A stretch of DNA of 33,505 bases from Lachnospiraceae bacterium (GTDB taxonomy: Bacteria > Bacillota > Clostridia > Lachnospirales > Lachnospiraceae): NCBI GenBank assembly GCA_022793065.1, contig JAAWCE010000005.1:1-33505 (forward strand), read 5' to 3'. The notes beneath the pieces are model-generated. The model had not been told where the DNA came from and did no database searches. It saw only the letters and a program-made list of their open reading frames with translations. Of the stretch, positions 1-7,840 are shown piece by piece. The position numbers and the translations under genes were made by a program. Numbering within the stretch: the stretch's first letter is position 1; every line of letters starts with the position of its first letter.

Positions 1-39
1 AAAAAAGAGGAGCCCACCAGCCACTCCGGTGAACCCCTC
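1..39 (-). terminator. Intrinsic terminator of ppdK
   Basis: On the minus strand, 39-28 (GAGGGGTTCACC) pairs with 18-7 (GGTGGGCTCCTC) over 12 positions, three of them G-U, around a 9-nt loop, and runs directly into six U residues at 6-1. It lies about 70 bp past the ppdK stop codon. The window starts inside the U-tract, which may be longer. Confidence 0.85.
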
Positions 40-111
40 CACGCTCAAAATCCCTTGATTTTGCGCCATTTCTCTATACTTTTGCCTGCGAGTACGAAAA
101 TTCCTATGGCA

Positions 112-2733
112 TCAATTATTGATAGCCGCCTGTGCCGCTGCCAATCTCGCAATCGGTACCCTAAACGGTGAACAAGATACATAATCCAGTCCCAGCTTAT
201 GGCAGAATTCCACAGAGGTAGGGTCTCCGCCATGCTCACCGCAGATACCAATGTGAAGTTTGGAATTCACGGGCTTTCCAAGCTTGATTGCCGTTTCCAT
301 CAATCTGCCCACACCGTTCTGATCCAATTTCACAAACGGATCATTCTCAAAAATCTTAGCATCATAGTACGAATTCAGGAATTTACCTGAGTCATCTCTT
401 GAGAATCCGAAGGTCATCTGTGTTAAGTCGTTGGTGCCAAAGCAGAAGAAATCAGCCGCTTCCGCAATCTCATCAGCCATCAGCGCCGCCCTGGGTATCT
501 CAATCATAGTACCCACTTCATATTCCAGCTCGATTCCCGCCGCCTGGATTTCCGCATCAGCAGTCTCCACAACTATTTTCTTCACATATTTCAATTCCTT
601 CACTTCACAAATCAGCGGAATCATAATCTCAGGTTTTACATTCCAATCAGGATGTGCCTTTTTCACATTGATGGCAGCCCGAATTACAGCCTTTGTCTGC
701 ATCCTTGCAATCTCAGGGTAAGTTACCGCCAGACGACATCCCCTGTGTCCCATCATAGGATTAAACTCATGAAGCCCATCAATCAGACTTTTAATCTCTT
801 CCACAGTTTTACCCTGTGCCTGAGCCAACTTCTCAATGTCCTCTTCCTCTGTAGGAACGAACTCATGAAGAGGCGGGTCAAGGAAACGAATGGTAACAGG
901 GCATCCCTCCAACGCCTCATATAACTTTTCAAAATCATCCTGCTGGAAGGGCAGAATCTTATCCAGCGCTGCCTCTCTCTCTTCCGCATTGTCTGCACAA
1001 ATCATTTCACGGAACGCAGCAATTCTGTCTTCCTCAAAGAACATATGCTCGGTACGGCACAGACCAATTCCCTCTGCTCCCAGTTCTTTTGCCTTCTTTG
1101 CGTCCGCCGGCGTGTCCGCATTGGTGCGAACTCTTAACTTTCTATACTTGTCCGCCCATGCCATAATTCTACCGAATTCACCTGCAATGGTAGCATCCAC
1201 AGTGGGAATCTGTTCTCCATAAATATTACCTGTAGAACCGTCAATGGAAATAAAATCTCCCTCTTTGAACTCTCTGCCTGCCAAAGTAAACTTCTTATTT
1301 GCTTCATCCATGACAATTTCGCCACAACCGGACACGCAGCAAGTACCCATACCACGTGCAACCACTGCCGCATGAGAAGTCATACCGCCGCGAACTGTCA
1401 AAATTCCCTGTGAAACCTTCATTCCGGTGATATCTTCGGGAGATGTCTCCAGACGCACCAGAACCACCTTTTCACCCTTCGCAGCCCATTCTTCCGCATC
1501 TTCCGCCGTAAATACCACTTTACCGCAAGCAGCGCCGGGAGATGCACCAAGTCCCTTGCCCATAGGTGTTGCCGCTTTCAATGCCTTAACGTCGAACTGG
1601 GGATGCAGCAAAGTATCCAAGTTACGGGGATCAATCATAGCAACTGCTTCTTCCTCAGTTCTCATTCCTTCATCCACCAGGTCGCATGCAATCTTCAATG
1701 CTGCCTGAGCAGTTCTCTTTCCATTTCTGGTCTGCAGCATATAAAGCTTCTTATTCTCAATGGTAAACTCCATATCCTGCATGTCTCTATAATGTTTTTC
1801 CAAAGTTGCACAGACAGTCTGGAACTGTTCAAATACCTCCGGCATCACCTTTGCCATCTCTTCAATCTTCTGAGGGGTACGCACTCCGGCCACTACGTCT
1901 TCGCCCTGTGCGTTCATCAGAAACTCGCCCATAAGCTTCTTCTCGCCGGTTGCCGGGTCTCTGGTAAATGCAACGCCCGTACCTGATTCATCAGACCAGT
2001 TGCCAAACGCCATCATCTGTACGTTGACAGCCGTTCCCCAGGAATAAGGAATATCATTATCCCTGCGATATACATTGGCGCGGGGGTTGTCCCAGGAACG
2101 GAACACTGCTTTGATTGCTCCCATAAGCTGTTCCTTAGGGTCATCCGGGAATGCCTCTCCGATTTTTGCTTTATATTCTGCCTTGAACTGATTTGCCAAT
2201 TCCTTCAAATCAGCAGCGGTCAGCTCCACATCCTGCTTTACGCCCCGCTGGGATTTCATTTTGTCGATCAGTTCTTCAAAATATTTCTTACCAACTTCCA
2301 TTACCACATCGGAATACATCTGAATAAATCTTCTATAGCAATCCCAGGCCCATCTCTCATTGCCGGTCTGCGCTGCAATGGTGTCTACCACGGTCTCATT
2401 AAGACCCAAATTCAAAATTGTATCCATCATACCCGGCATGGAAGCCCTGGCGCCGGAACGAACAGAAACCAGCAAAGGATTGGTGGTATCACCAAATTTC
2501 TTGCCTGTCTCCTCTTCCATTTTTCCGATATATTCATTTATCTGCCCCTGAATCTCGCTGTTAATCTGCCTCCCATCTTCATAGTACTGTGTGCAGGCCT
2601 CCGTTGTAATCGTAAAACCCTGAGGCACCGGCAGCCCCAAATTTGTCATTTCTGCCAAATTTGCACCTTTACCGCCCAGGAGTTCTCGCATATTTGCGTT
2701 ACCTTCCTTAAACAAATATACCCATTTTTTCAT
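112..2733 (-). CDS. ppdK: Pyruvate, phosphate dikinase
   Basis: Interconverts pyruvate + ATP + Pi and PEP + AMP + PPi in the cytosol; in anaerobic Clostridia it often runs in the glycolytic direction. The protein has 873 residues, the usual family length. In order it has an N-terminal ATP-grasp nucleotide domain (GGKGANLAEM near residue 22), a central phosphohistidine domain with GGMTSHAAVVARG (catalytic His about 454), and a C-terminal TIM-barrel PEP/pyruvate domain with ICGEHGGDP (Cys about 831). These positions fit the classical clostridial enzyme. The open frame extends 12 codons upstream, but the ATG at 2731-2733 has an AGGAAA site at good spacing and begins MKKWVYLF as in homologues. 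It is monocistronic, with its own promoter at 2774-2802 and a terminator at 1-39. It is divergent from the ABC-F gene. Confidence 0.97.
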   Translation of the reverse strand: MKKWVYLFKEGNANMRELLGGKGANLAEMTNLGLPVPQGFTITTEACTQYYEDGRQINSEIQGQINEYIGKMEEETGKKFGDTTNPLLVSVRSGARASMPGMMDTILNLGLNETVVDTIAAQTGNERWAWDCYRRFIQMYSDVVMEVGKKYFEELIDKMKSQRGVKQDVELTAADLKELANQFKAEYKAKIGEAFPDDPKEQLMGAIKAVFRSWDNPRANVYRRDNDIPYSWGTAVNVQMMAFGNWSDESGTGVAFTRDPATGEKKLMGEFLMNAQGEDVVAGVRTPQKIEEMAKVMPEVFEQFQTVCATLEKHYRDMQDMEFTIENKKLYMLQTRNGKRTAQAALKIACDLVDEGMRTEEEAVAMIDPRNLDTLLHPQFDVKALKAATPMGKGLGASPGAACGKVVFTAEDAEEWAAKGEKVVLVRLETSPEDITGMKVSQGILTVRGGMTSHAAVVARGMGTCCVSGCGEIVMDEANKKFTLAGREFKEGDFISIDGSTGNIYGEQIPTVDATIAGEFGRIMAWADKYRKLRVRTNADTPADAKKAKELGAEGIGLCRTEHMFFEEDRIAAFREMICADNAEEREAALDKILPFQQDDFEKLYEALEGCPVTIRFLDPPLHEFVPTEEEDIEKLAQAQGKTVEEIKSLIDGLHEFNPMMGHRGCRLAVTYPEIARMQTKAVIRAAINVKKAHPDWNVKPEIMIPLICEVKELKYVKKIVVETADAEIQAAGIELEYEVGTMIEIPRAALMADEIAEAADFFCFGTNDLTQMTFGFSRDDSGKFLNSYYDAKIFENDPFVKLDQNGVGRLMETAIKLGKPVNSKLHIGICGEHGGDPTSVEFCHKLGLDYVSCSPFRVPIARLAAAQAAINN

Positions 2734-2773
2734 ATTCGTCCGTTTCCTTTCATATTCTCTGGTAAACAAATTA

Positions 2774-2802
2774 TTTATAAAATACTATCCTTATTGTTAC
2801 AA
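2774..2802 (-). promoter_or_regulatory. Sigma-A-type promoter of ppdK
   Basis: Minus-strand TTGTAA (2802-2797), 17 bp spacer, TATAAA (2779-2774), about 40 bp before the ppdK start codon. Confidence 0.65.
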
Positions 2803-3384
2803 TTTACCAGAGGAATCACCCTACGTCAAGAAAAATTTCAAAAAACCTAAAACAAACATGCACCAAACCGCAAATTCATCTGAAACCGCCCTGAATTAAA
2901 AAGTCTTTTGCAGCAATCCCTTGAAAAACCGGCAATTTTATGTATAATAAATAAAGTGACTGTATTATACATTACACATTCAAAACAACATTTACTGTAT
3001 TAATATGTAAAGGAATTTGCATTGGATCAGCGGTATAAATGTTGACCTCATTATTTTCTTGTCAGTAGGGAATATCTGAAATCCTTTTTCCTATATCTAT
3101 CATTCCGAAAAAAGGAAACGGCCCAGACTCCTTGACATTACAAGAGAATCAAAGAAACTGGATTTCATTCCTTATCCTCAAAAGCAGCGCTGCAATTATT
3201 TCATAAGCAAGGGGTTTTACAAATTAAAATGATATGACAATAAGAATGAGGACCAATTGCGGCGCAGATTTGTATTAAGACCTATGATAATACCCTGAAA
3301 GATGGAGCAAGCATCATCAAAAAATAAAAAGCCCGAAAAAAGATCCACACACCCTCTTTTGAGGCGGGCAAGGAGGTATCAATA
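2803..3384. other. Long intergenic region and leader before the ABC-F gene
   Basis: No convincing gene. It holds the plus promoter at 2921-2948 and then a leader of about 430 nt. A 9-codon ORF (ATG 3039, stop 3066-3068) has only a weak ribosome site and may be chance. Translations near 3060-3240 look like a decayed fragment with several stops, but no family was recognised. Just before the ABC-F ribosome site, CCTC-TTTT-GAGG is enclosed by GCCCG...CGGGC (about 3332-3370), a small hairpin that could affect translation. Confidence 0.5.
2921..2948 (+). promoter_or_regulatory. Sigma-A-type promoter reading toward the ABC-F gene
   Basis: TTGAAA (2921-2926), 16 bp spacer, perfect TATAAT (2943-2948). 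The distance to the ABC-F start implies an unusually long leader. Confidence 0.6.
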
Positions 3385-5028
3385 ATGATAAGTGCAAACA
3401 ATGTGACACTGAGAATCGGAAAAAAAGCATTATTCGAGGATGTAAATATTAAATTTACCGAAGGCAACTGCTATGGCCTTATCGGCGCAAACGGCGCCGG
3501 TAAATCAACTTTTTTGAAGATTCTGGACGGTCGGCTTGAAACGACCAAAGGGGATGTGTCCATCACCCCCGGCCAGAGACTTTCCGTCCTGGAACAGGAC
3601 CACTTTAAATATGACAATTTCAATGTTATGGACACTGTGATTATGGGAAATGAGCGGCTCTATCAGATTATGAAGGAAAAAGACGCCATCTATGCAAAAG
3701 AAGATTTCACCGACGAAGACGGCATCCGCGCAAGTGAACTGGAAGGTGAATTTGCGGAAATGGACGGCTGGGAAGCCGAATCCAACGCGGCCATGCTGTT
3801 AAACGGCCTGGGGATTCCCACCGACTTGCATTACTCCATCATGAAAGATTTGGACGGCAGCATTAAAGTAAAAGTATTGCTGGCAAAAGCCCTGTTTGGC
3901 AACCCTGATATCCTGTTGTTAGACGAGCCCACCAACCATCTTGATTTGGATGCCATTTCCTGGCTGGAAGACTTTCTGATTGATTTTGAAAACACCGTTA
4001 TCGTAGTTTCCCATGACCGTTACTTCTTAAATAAGGTATGTACTCATATTGCAGACATTGACTATGGGAAAATCCAGCTTTATGCCGGCAATTACGATTT
4101 CTGGTATGAGTCCAGCCAGTTACTCATCAGACAGATGAAGGAAGCCAACAAGAAAAAAGAGGAAAAAATCAAGGAATTGCAGGAATTTATTTCCCGCTTC
4201 TCCGCCAACGCCTCCAAATCCAAACAGGCCACTTCCAGGAAACGTGCCCTGGAAAAAATTGAATTGGACGAAATCAAGCCCTCCAGCCGTAAATACCCTT
4301 ACATTGACTTCCGACCTGACCGCGAAATTGGAAATGAAGTGCTCACCGTGGAACATCTCTCCAAAACGATCAACGGAGAAAAAATACTGGATGACATTTC
4401 TTTTGTAATGGGGCATAACGACAAAATCGCTTTCGTGGGAAGCCAGGAACTTGCCAAAACCACACTGTTCCAAATCCTTATGGGCGAACTGGAACCGGAC
4501 GAAGGAACCTTCAAATGGGGCGTCACCACCTCCCAGGCATACTTCCCCAAAGACAGTACTGCGGAATTTGACAACGACCTGACCATCGTAGACTGGCTTA
4601 CCGGTTATTCTTCCGTAAAAGATGTGACTTATGTACGCGGTTTCCTGGGACGTATGCTGTTTGCCGGTGAAGACGGCGTAAAGAAAGTAAAAGTACTTTC
4701 CGGTGGAGAAAAAGTACGTTGTCTGTTATCTAAAATGATGATCAGCGGCGCTAACTGCCTTGTGCTGGACGAGCCCACCAATCATCTTGACATGGAATCT
4801 ATTACGGCCCTGAACAACGGCCTGATAAAATTCCCCGGCGTGGCTCTGTTCTCCTGCCACGATCATCAGTTTGTGCAGACCACTGCCAACCGCATTATGG
4901 AAATTCTGCCCGACGGACATCTCATTGATAAAATCACTACTTATGACGAGTATCTGGCCAATGACGAAATGGCAAGAAAACGTACCGCAATTACGGACCA
5001 TAAGGAAGAGGATGAGGACTATGAGTAA
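3385..5028 (+). CDS. ABC-F family ATPase (YkpA/YbiT type)
   Basis: A soluble twin-NBD ABC-F protein of 547 aa with no membrane segment; the family acts on ribosomes (translation factor or antibiotic protection). NBD1 has Walker A GANGAGKST (about 34-42), Walker B ILLLDEPTNHLDL and switch His in VVSHD. A charged linker follows (about 245-300). NBD2 has LSGGE (438-442) and LVLDEPTNHLDM. Two motifs are degenerate: NBD1 has LDGSI (156-160) where LSGGE is expected, and NBD2 has GSQELAKT (352-359), lacking the Gly before Lys. Both belong to the same composite ATP site. The start codon follows AAGGAGG. The stop overlaps a possible start of the PHP gene. The EF-like insertion between the NBD1 Walker motifs and the overall pattern fit the YkpA/YbiT branch better than drug-resistance ABC-Fs; the cellular role is not known from sequence. 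Confidence 0.92.
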   Translation: MISANNVTLRIGKKALFEDVNIKFTEGNCYGLIGANGAGKSTFLKILDGRLETTKGDVSITPGQRLSVLEQDHFKYDNFNVMDTVIMGNERLYQIMKEKDAIYAKEDFTDEDGIRASELEGEFAEMDGWEAESNAAMLLNGLGIPTDLHYSIMKDLDGSIKVKVLLAKALFGNPDILLLDEPTNHLDLDAISWLEDFLIDFENTVIVVSHDRYFLNKVCTHIADIDYGKIQLYAGNYDFWYESSQLLIRQMKEANKKKEEKIKELQEFISRFSANASKSKQATSRKRALEKIELDEIKPSSRKYPYIDFRPDREIGNEVLTVEHLSKTINGEKILDDISFVMGHNDKIAFVGSQELAKTTLFQILMGELEPDEGTFKWGVTTSQAYFPKDSTAEFDNDLTIVDWLTGYSSVKDVTYVRGFLGRMLFAGEDGVKKVKVLSGGEKVRCLLSKMMISGANCLVLDEPTNHLDMESITALNNGLIKFPGVALFSCHDHQFVQTTANRIMEILPDGHLIDKITTYDEYLANDEMARKRTAITDHKEEDEDYE

Positions 5029-5038
5029 GGCTATAGAT

Positions 5039-5063
5039 TCCCATGGGGACTATCCCCATGGGA
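5039..5063 (+). promoter_or_regulatory. Perfect 11-bp hairpin at the ABC-F / PHP junction
   Basis: TCCCATGGGGA (5039-5049), CTA loop, TCCCCATGGGA (5053-5063). It lies 11 nt after the ABC-F stop and 2 nt before the ATG at 5066. Its 3' arm contains GGGA of the only Shine-Dalgarno-like sequence for that ATG. Confidence 0.6.
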
Positions 5064-5065
5064 GT

Positions 5066-5935
5066 ATGATGCGTCCCATTGACCTGCATGTACACTCCAC
5101 CCGCTCCGACGGCACTTTTTCTCCTGCACAATTGGTAGATTACGCTATGGAAAAAGGTCTGGCAGCCTTTGCACTCACAGATCATGATACTGTGGACGGA
5201 CTGGCGGAAGCATTAGACTACGCCCGCCATTTAAAAAACAGCGACAACGCCCGCAACGTTCCGGAAGTGGTACCCGGCATTGAATTTTCCACGGAATACC
5301 AGGGGAAGGATATCCATATTCTGGGCTTATATATTGACTTTCATCACAAAGCTTTCCTGAAACAGCTTCAGGAATTTGTGGATTCCAGAGACAATCGAAA
5401 CCGAAAAATGTGCCAATTACTTCAAGAGCATGGAATTCCTGTGACATATGAAACCCTTTTGGCCCAATTCCCCGGCGCTGTTATCACCAGGGCACATTAT
5501 GCCAAATATATGCTCAATCACGGCTATATCAAAAGCATGAAGGAAGCCTTTGAACGCTATATAGACGACAACGGCCCATGCTATGTTCCGCGGGAAAAAG
5601 TGACGCCGGAACAAGCCGTAAAGTTAATTCTGGCAGCAGACGGTATCCCCATCCTGGCTCATCCCATCCTGTATCACATGAGTGATGAACGGCTGGATAC
5701 CCTCACAGCCGCCTTAAAAGAAGCCGGTCTGATAGGCATCGAAGCCATTTACAGCACCTACAACACAGCAGAAGAGCGGCAAATCCGCAGCCTTGCTTCC
5801 AAATATAACTTACTTGTCAGCGGCGGCAGCGACTTCCACGGCGCCAACAAACCGGGACTGGATCTTGGCGTGGGCTATGGAAAATTATTTGTCCCCTATG
5901 CCGTGCTGAACGATCTCAAACAAACATGTAAATGA
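5066..5935 (+). CDS. PHP-domain phosphoesterase (TrpH/YciV-like)
   Basis: Metal-dependent phosphoesterase of the PHP family. Relatives such as E. coli YciV/RNase AM act on 3',5'-nucleoside bisphosphates or short RNA 5' ends; the substrate here is inferred only. Visible metal-site motifs in order are DLHVHS, RSDGTFSP, LTDHDT, GIEFS, HILGLYID, AHP and the C-terminal SGGSDFHG, all expected for a complete domain; about 289 aa. The start is uncertain. The ATG at 5066 gives the typical short N-terminus before DLHVHS, but its ribosome site lies in the hairpin at 5039-5063. An in-frame ATG at 5021 overlaps the ABC-F stop (ATGAGTAA), has upstream GAGG and would add 15 residues. Either way the gene is probably translationally coupled to the ABC-F gene. 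Confidence 0.9.
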   Translation: MMRPIDLHVHSTRSDGTFSPAQLVDYAMEKGLAAFALTDHDTVDGLAEALDYARHLKNSDNARNVPEVVPGIEFSTEYQGKDIHILGLYIDFHHKAFLKQLQEFVDSRDNRNRKMCQLLQEHGIPVTYETLLAQFPGAVITRAHYAKYMLNHGYIKSMKEAFERYIDDNGPCYVPREKVTPEQAVKLILAADGIPILAHPILYHMSDERLDTLTAALKEAGLIGIEAIYSTYNTAEERQIRSLASKYNLLVSGGSDFHGANKPGLDLGVGYGKLFVPYAVLNDLKQTCK

Positions 5936-6137
5936 CAATAATTCAGCAGAGAATGTGTTTCCTTTGCATGGGTCTGGACAATCGAGTAGGGAATGTCCCT
6001 CTCCACCACTCTCCGCGCGGCCCCATGCCGCATTAGCGGCAAACTTCCACATGCGGGCCTGCGCATAAAAGAAAACCAGAAGGAAATCATCTCTCCTTCC
6101 GGTTCTTTCATTTATCAGGTGTTGGGACCCCAAGTTA
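5936..6137. other. Convergent spacer with four successive hairpins
   Basis: Between the PHP gene and the small minus-strand gene there are AGGGA-ATG-TCCCT (5988-6000), TGCCGC-ATTA-GCGGCA (6026-6041), ATGCG-GGCCTG-CGCAT (6051-6066) and an 11-bp arm hairpin (6074-6104). Short frames on the minus strand across this spacer have no ribosome sites and look spurious. The string of hairpins resembles an intergenic repeat, but no second copy is present in this window. Confidence 0.45.
6067..6104 (-). terminator. Terminator of the small acidic-protein gene, possibly bidirectional
   Basis: Minus strand: AACCGGAAGGA (6104-6094), 9-nt loop, TCCTTCTGGTT (6084-6074), one mismatch, then TTCTTTT. In the plus direction the same hairpin is followed by a weaker CTTTCATTT tract and may also end the ABC-F/PHP transcript. 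Confidence 0.7.
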
Positions 6138-6401
6138 TTACGCCTCTACAATCAGATATCTGCCGTCTCCAATATCAAATACTTCATCTGCTTCCAGAAT
6201 TTCTTCTCCTACGGCGCCTTCCATGTCAATGCCCTCTTCCTCAAAAAACGCTGCCACTTCTTCCACAGAATCCACTACCACCGCCATACATTCTTCCAGA
6301 AAATCTTCTGCTTCCTCCAGCGTTTCTGCTACCTTTTGAGGAAACAACTGCAGTTGACTATTCAAAAAACATTCCAATACGTCCTCATCGAACTGATGCA
6401 C
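6138..6401 (-). CDS. Small acidic conserved protein, unknown function
   Basis: 87 aa, very rich in Glu/Asp, no membrane segment, no recognised catalytic motif; ends GDGRYLIVEA. Similar small acidic proteins in Lachnospiraceae are sometimes labelled glyoxalase in databases, but no metal-binding glyoxalase residues can be seen here, so that name is not supported. The start is GTG at 6399-6401, preceded by an unusually strong AAAGGAGGTGG site at 4-nt spacing. It has a near-consensus promoter (6443-6471) and a terminator (6067-6104), so it is an independent, probably well-expressed unit despite lying behind the six-gene minus-strand run. Confidence 0.75.
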   Translation of the reverse strand: MHQFDEDVLECFLNSQLQLFPQKVAETLEEAEDFLEECMAVVVDSVEEVAAFFEEEGIDMEGAVGEEILEADEVFDIGDGRYLIVEA

Positions 6402-6442
6402 TTTACCACCTCCTTTACTGCCTGAAGATTCCTTATGCCCAC

Positions 6443-6471
6443 ATCATAATACGATTACGCATCCATGTCAA
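6443..6471 (-). promoter_or_regulatory. Promoter of the small acidic-protein gene
   Basis: Minus strand TTGACA (6471-6466), 17 bp, TATGAT (6448-6443); perfect -35 and 5/6 -10. Confidence 0.75.
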
Positions 6472-6530
6472 TATCTTTATAAGCCTTTTCTCCGCCACCA
6501 TTATGAAGCGCCTGTTTTCCTATCACAGCA

Positions 6531-7190
6531 CTATAGATAACGCAGCAATTCCTCAGGACGCTCAATGATTGCGTCTGCGCCCCCTTCTTCCAATTCTTTC
6601 CTCTCACGAAATCCCCATAAAGCCCCCAGCGTAAAAGCTCCCGTACTTTTCCCTGTCTTCATATCCGTAGCCGTATCTCCCAGATATAAAATATCCCCAG
6701 CTTTTAGACAAAGCCTTTCCAAAATCTGCAATGCCCCTTCTGGGCTGGGTTTGATTGCCACCTGCTCCTTCTGCCCCTGAATCTCATCAAAATACCCCTT
6801 GCCAAAAAGCGTTTCTATCACATTTACCGTTTCCGCATGGGGTTTGTTAGAAAGAACCGCTATTTTTATCCCCCGGTCCTTCAGCGCCGCCAAAAGTTCT
6901 CTGATTCCCTCATACGGTTTTACCTCATACATGCAATGCTCCCGAAAGATTTCCTTATACAGTGCAAACGCCTGATCAAAATGCACCAATTCCCTATCCC
7001 CTCCGGCAATTAAAGCTCTTTTAATCAAATTTGCCGCGCCATCTCCTACAAAATATTGATACTGTTCCACGGAAAAAGGTCCATAGCCAAAAGGTGCAAC
7101 CGCTCGGTCGGCACAATATTTTATACTGTATATGGAATCCGAGAGTGTTCCGTCCAAATCAAATATTACCGCTTTCTTTGTTTCCTTCAT
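6531..7190 (-). CDS. HAD-family phosphatase, phosphoglycolate-phosphatase-like
   Basis: 219-aa haloacid dehalogenase hydrolase with a helical cap. Motif I is FDLDGTLSDS (about 10-19, nucleophile Asp), motif II VLSNKP, motif III Lys in KPSPEG, and motif IV YLGDTATDM. Family relatives (Gph, PpaX, pyrophosphatases) remove phosphate from small molecules such as 2-phosphoglycolate or pyrophosphate; substrate not assignable. The start has GGGAGG upstream. It is the last gene of the minus-strand run, 26 bp after maf, so it is probably cotranscribed with maf and ppk. Confidence 0.88.
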   Translation of the reverse strand: MKETKKAVIFDLDGTLSDSIYSIKYCADRAVAPFGYGPFSVEQYQYFVGDGAANLIKRALIAGGDRELVHFDQAFALYKEIFREHCMYEVKPYEGIRELLAALKDRGIKIAVLSNKPHAETVNVIETLFGKGYFDEIQGQKEQVAIKPSPEGALQILERLCLKAGDILYLGDTATDMKTGKSTGAFTLGALWGFRERKELEEGGADAIIERPEELLRYL

Positions 7191-7216
7191 AGATTCCTCC
7201 CTTTTATCCCTCTCAC

Positions 7217-7819
7217 CTATGCTGTCTGCAAAAGGCGCTTAATCTCTTGATAAAGCCTGCCCACAGGCAGACCCACCACATTATTATAGTCACCTTCAAT
7301 CCCCTGAATATATCTGGCGCACAACCCCTGAATCCCATAAGCGCCCGCTTTGTCCATACACTCTCCCGATGCTGCATAAAACTCAATCTCCTGAGGGGAC
7401 ATAGGATAAAAGTTTACCTTCGTCCTTTCATGAAAAACATGCCGCTGCACACATGACGCTTCCCCACGAAAACTACGATACAGCAATGTCACTCCGGTAT
7501 ATACTTCATGACTTTCTCCCGAAAGTTCTTCCAACATGCGTATGGCATCCTTCTCGTCGGAAGGCTTCCCCAAAATACGCCCCTTTGCGGCAACCACAGT
7601 ATCCGCCCCTATCACCAGCACATCCTCTTCACATGCAAGCTCCGCAAGCACCGCCTCCGCTTTCTGCTCAGACAATTCCTCCACCACAAGTCCCGGCTCC
7701 ACGGCAGTCACTTTCTCTTCCACATTGCTCACCCGCACCTCAAATTCAAGCCCAATCTGCCCAAGCAACTCTCGTCTGCGGGGCGATGCCGATGCAAGTA
7801 TTATCTTTACCTGGTTCAT
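7217..7819 (-). CDS. maf: Maf family nucleoside triphosphate pyrophosphatase
   Basis: 200 aa. Hydrolyses non-canonical or modified NTPs to NMP + PPi; the family has been linked to septum inhibition in Bacillus. Diagnostic motifs: N-terminal LASASPRRRELL (about 8-19), IGADTVVAAKG with the catalytic Asp, GKP, and late KAGAYGIQG. Length is typical. Start ATG follows GAGGTGAGG. It is 21 bp downstream of ppk1 in the same direction. The PPi it releases and its phosphate-related neighbours make a nucleotide/phosphate housekeeping theme plausible but not proven. Confidence 0.93.
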   Translation of the reverse strand: MNQVKIILASASPRRRELLGQIGLEFEVRVSNVEEKVTAVEPGLVVEELSEQKAEAVLAELACEEDVLVIGADTVVAAKGRILGKPSDEKDAIRMLEELSGESHEVYTGVTLLYRSFRGEASCVQRHVFHERTKVNFYPMSPQEIEFYAASGECMDKAGAYGIQGLCARYIQGIEGDYNNVVGLPVGRLYQEIKRLLQTA

Positions 7820-7840
7820 AACCTCACCTCATCCATACCC

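Noticed and set aside
4871..5065. Longer N-terminus for the PHP protein from 4871
   Set aside because: That start lies in another frame of the ABC-F gene and would add about 65 residues absent from the family.
5885..6133. Two overlapping short frames on the minus strand in the PHP 3' spacer
   Set aside because: No ribosome sites, overlap a terminator hairpin and the PHP gene end; the hairpin string explains the open frames better.
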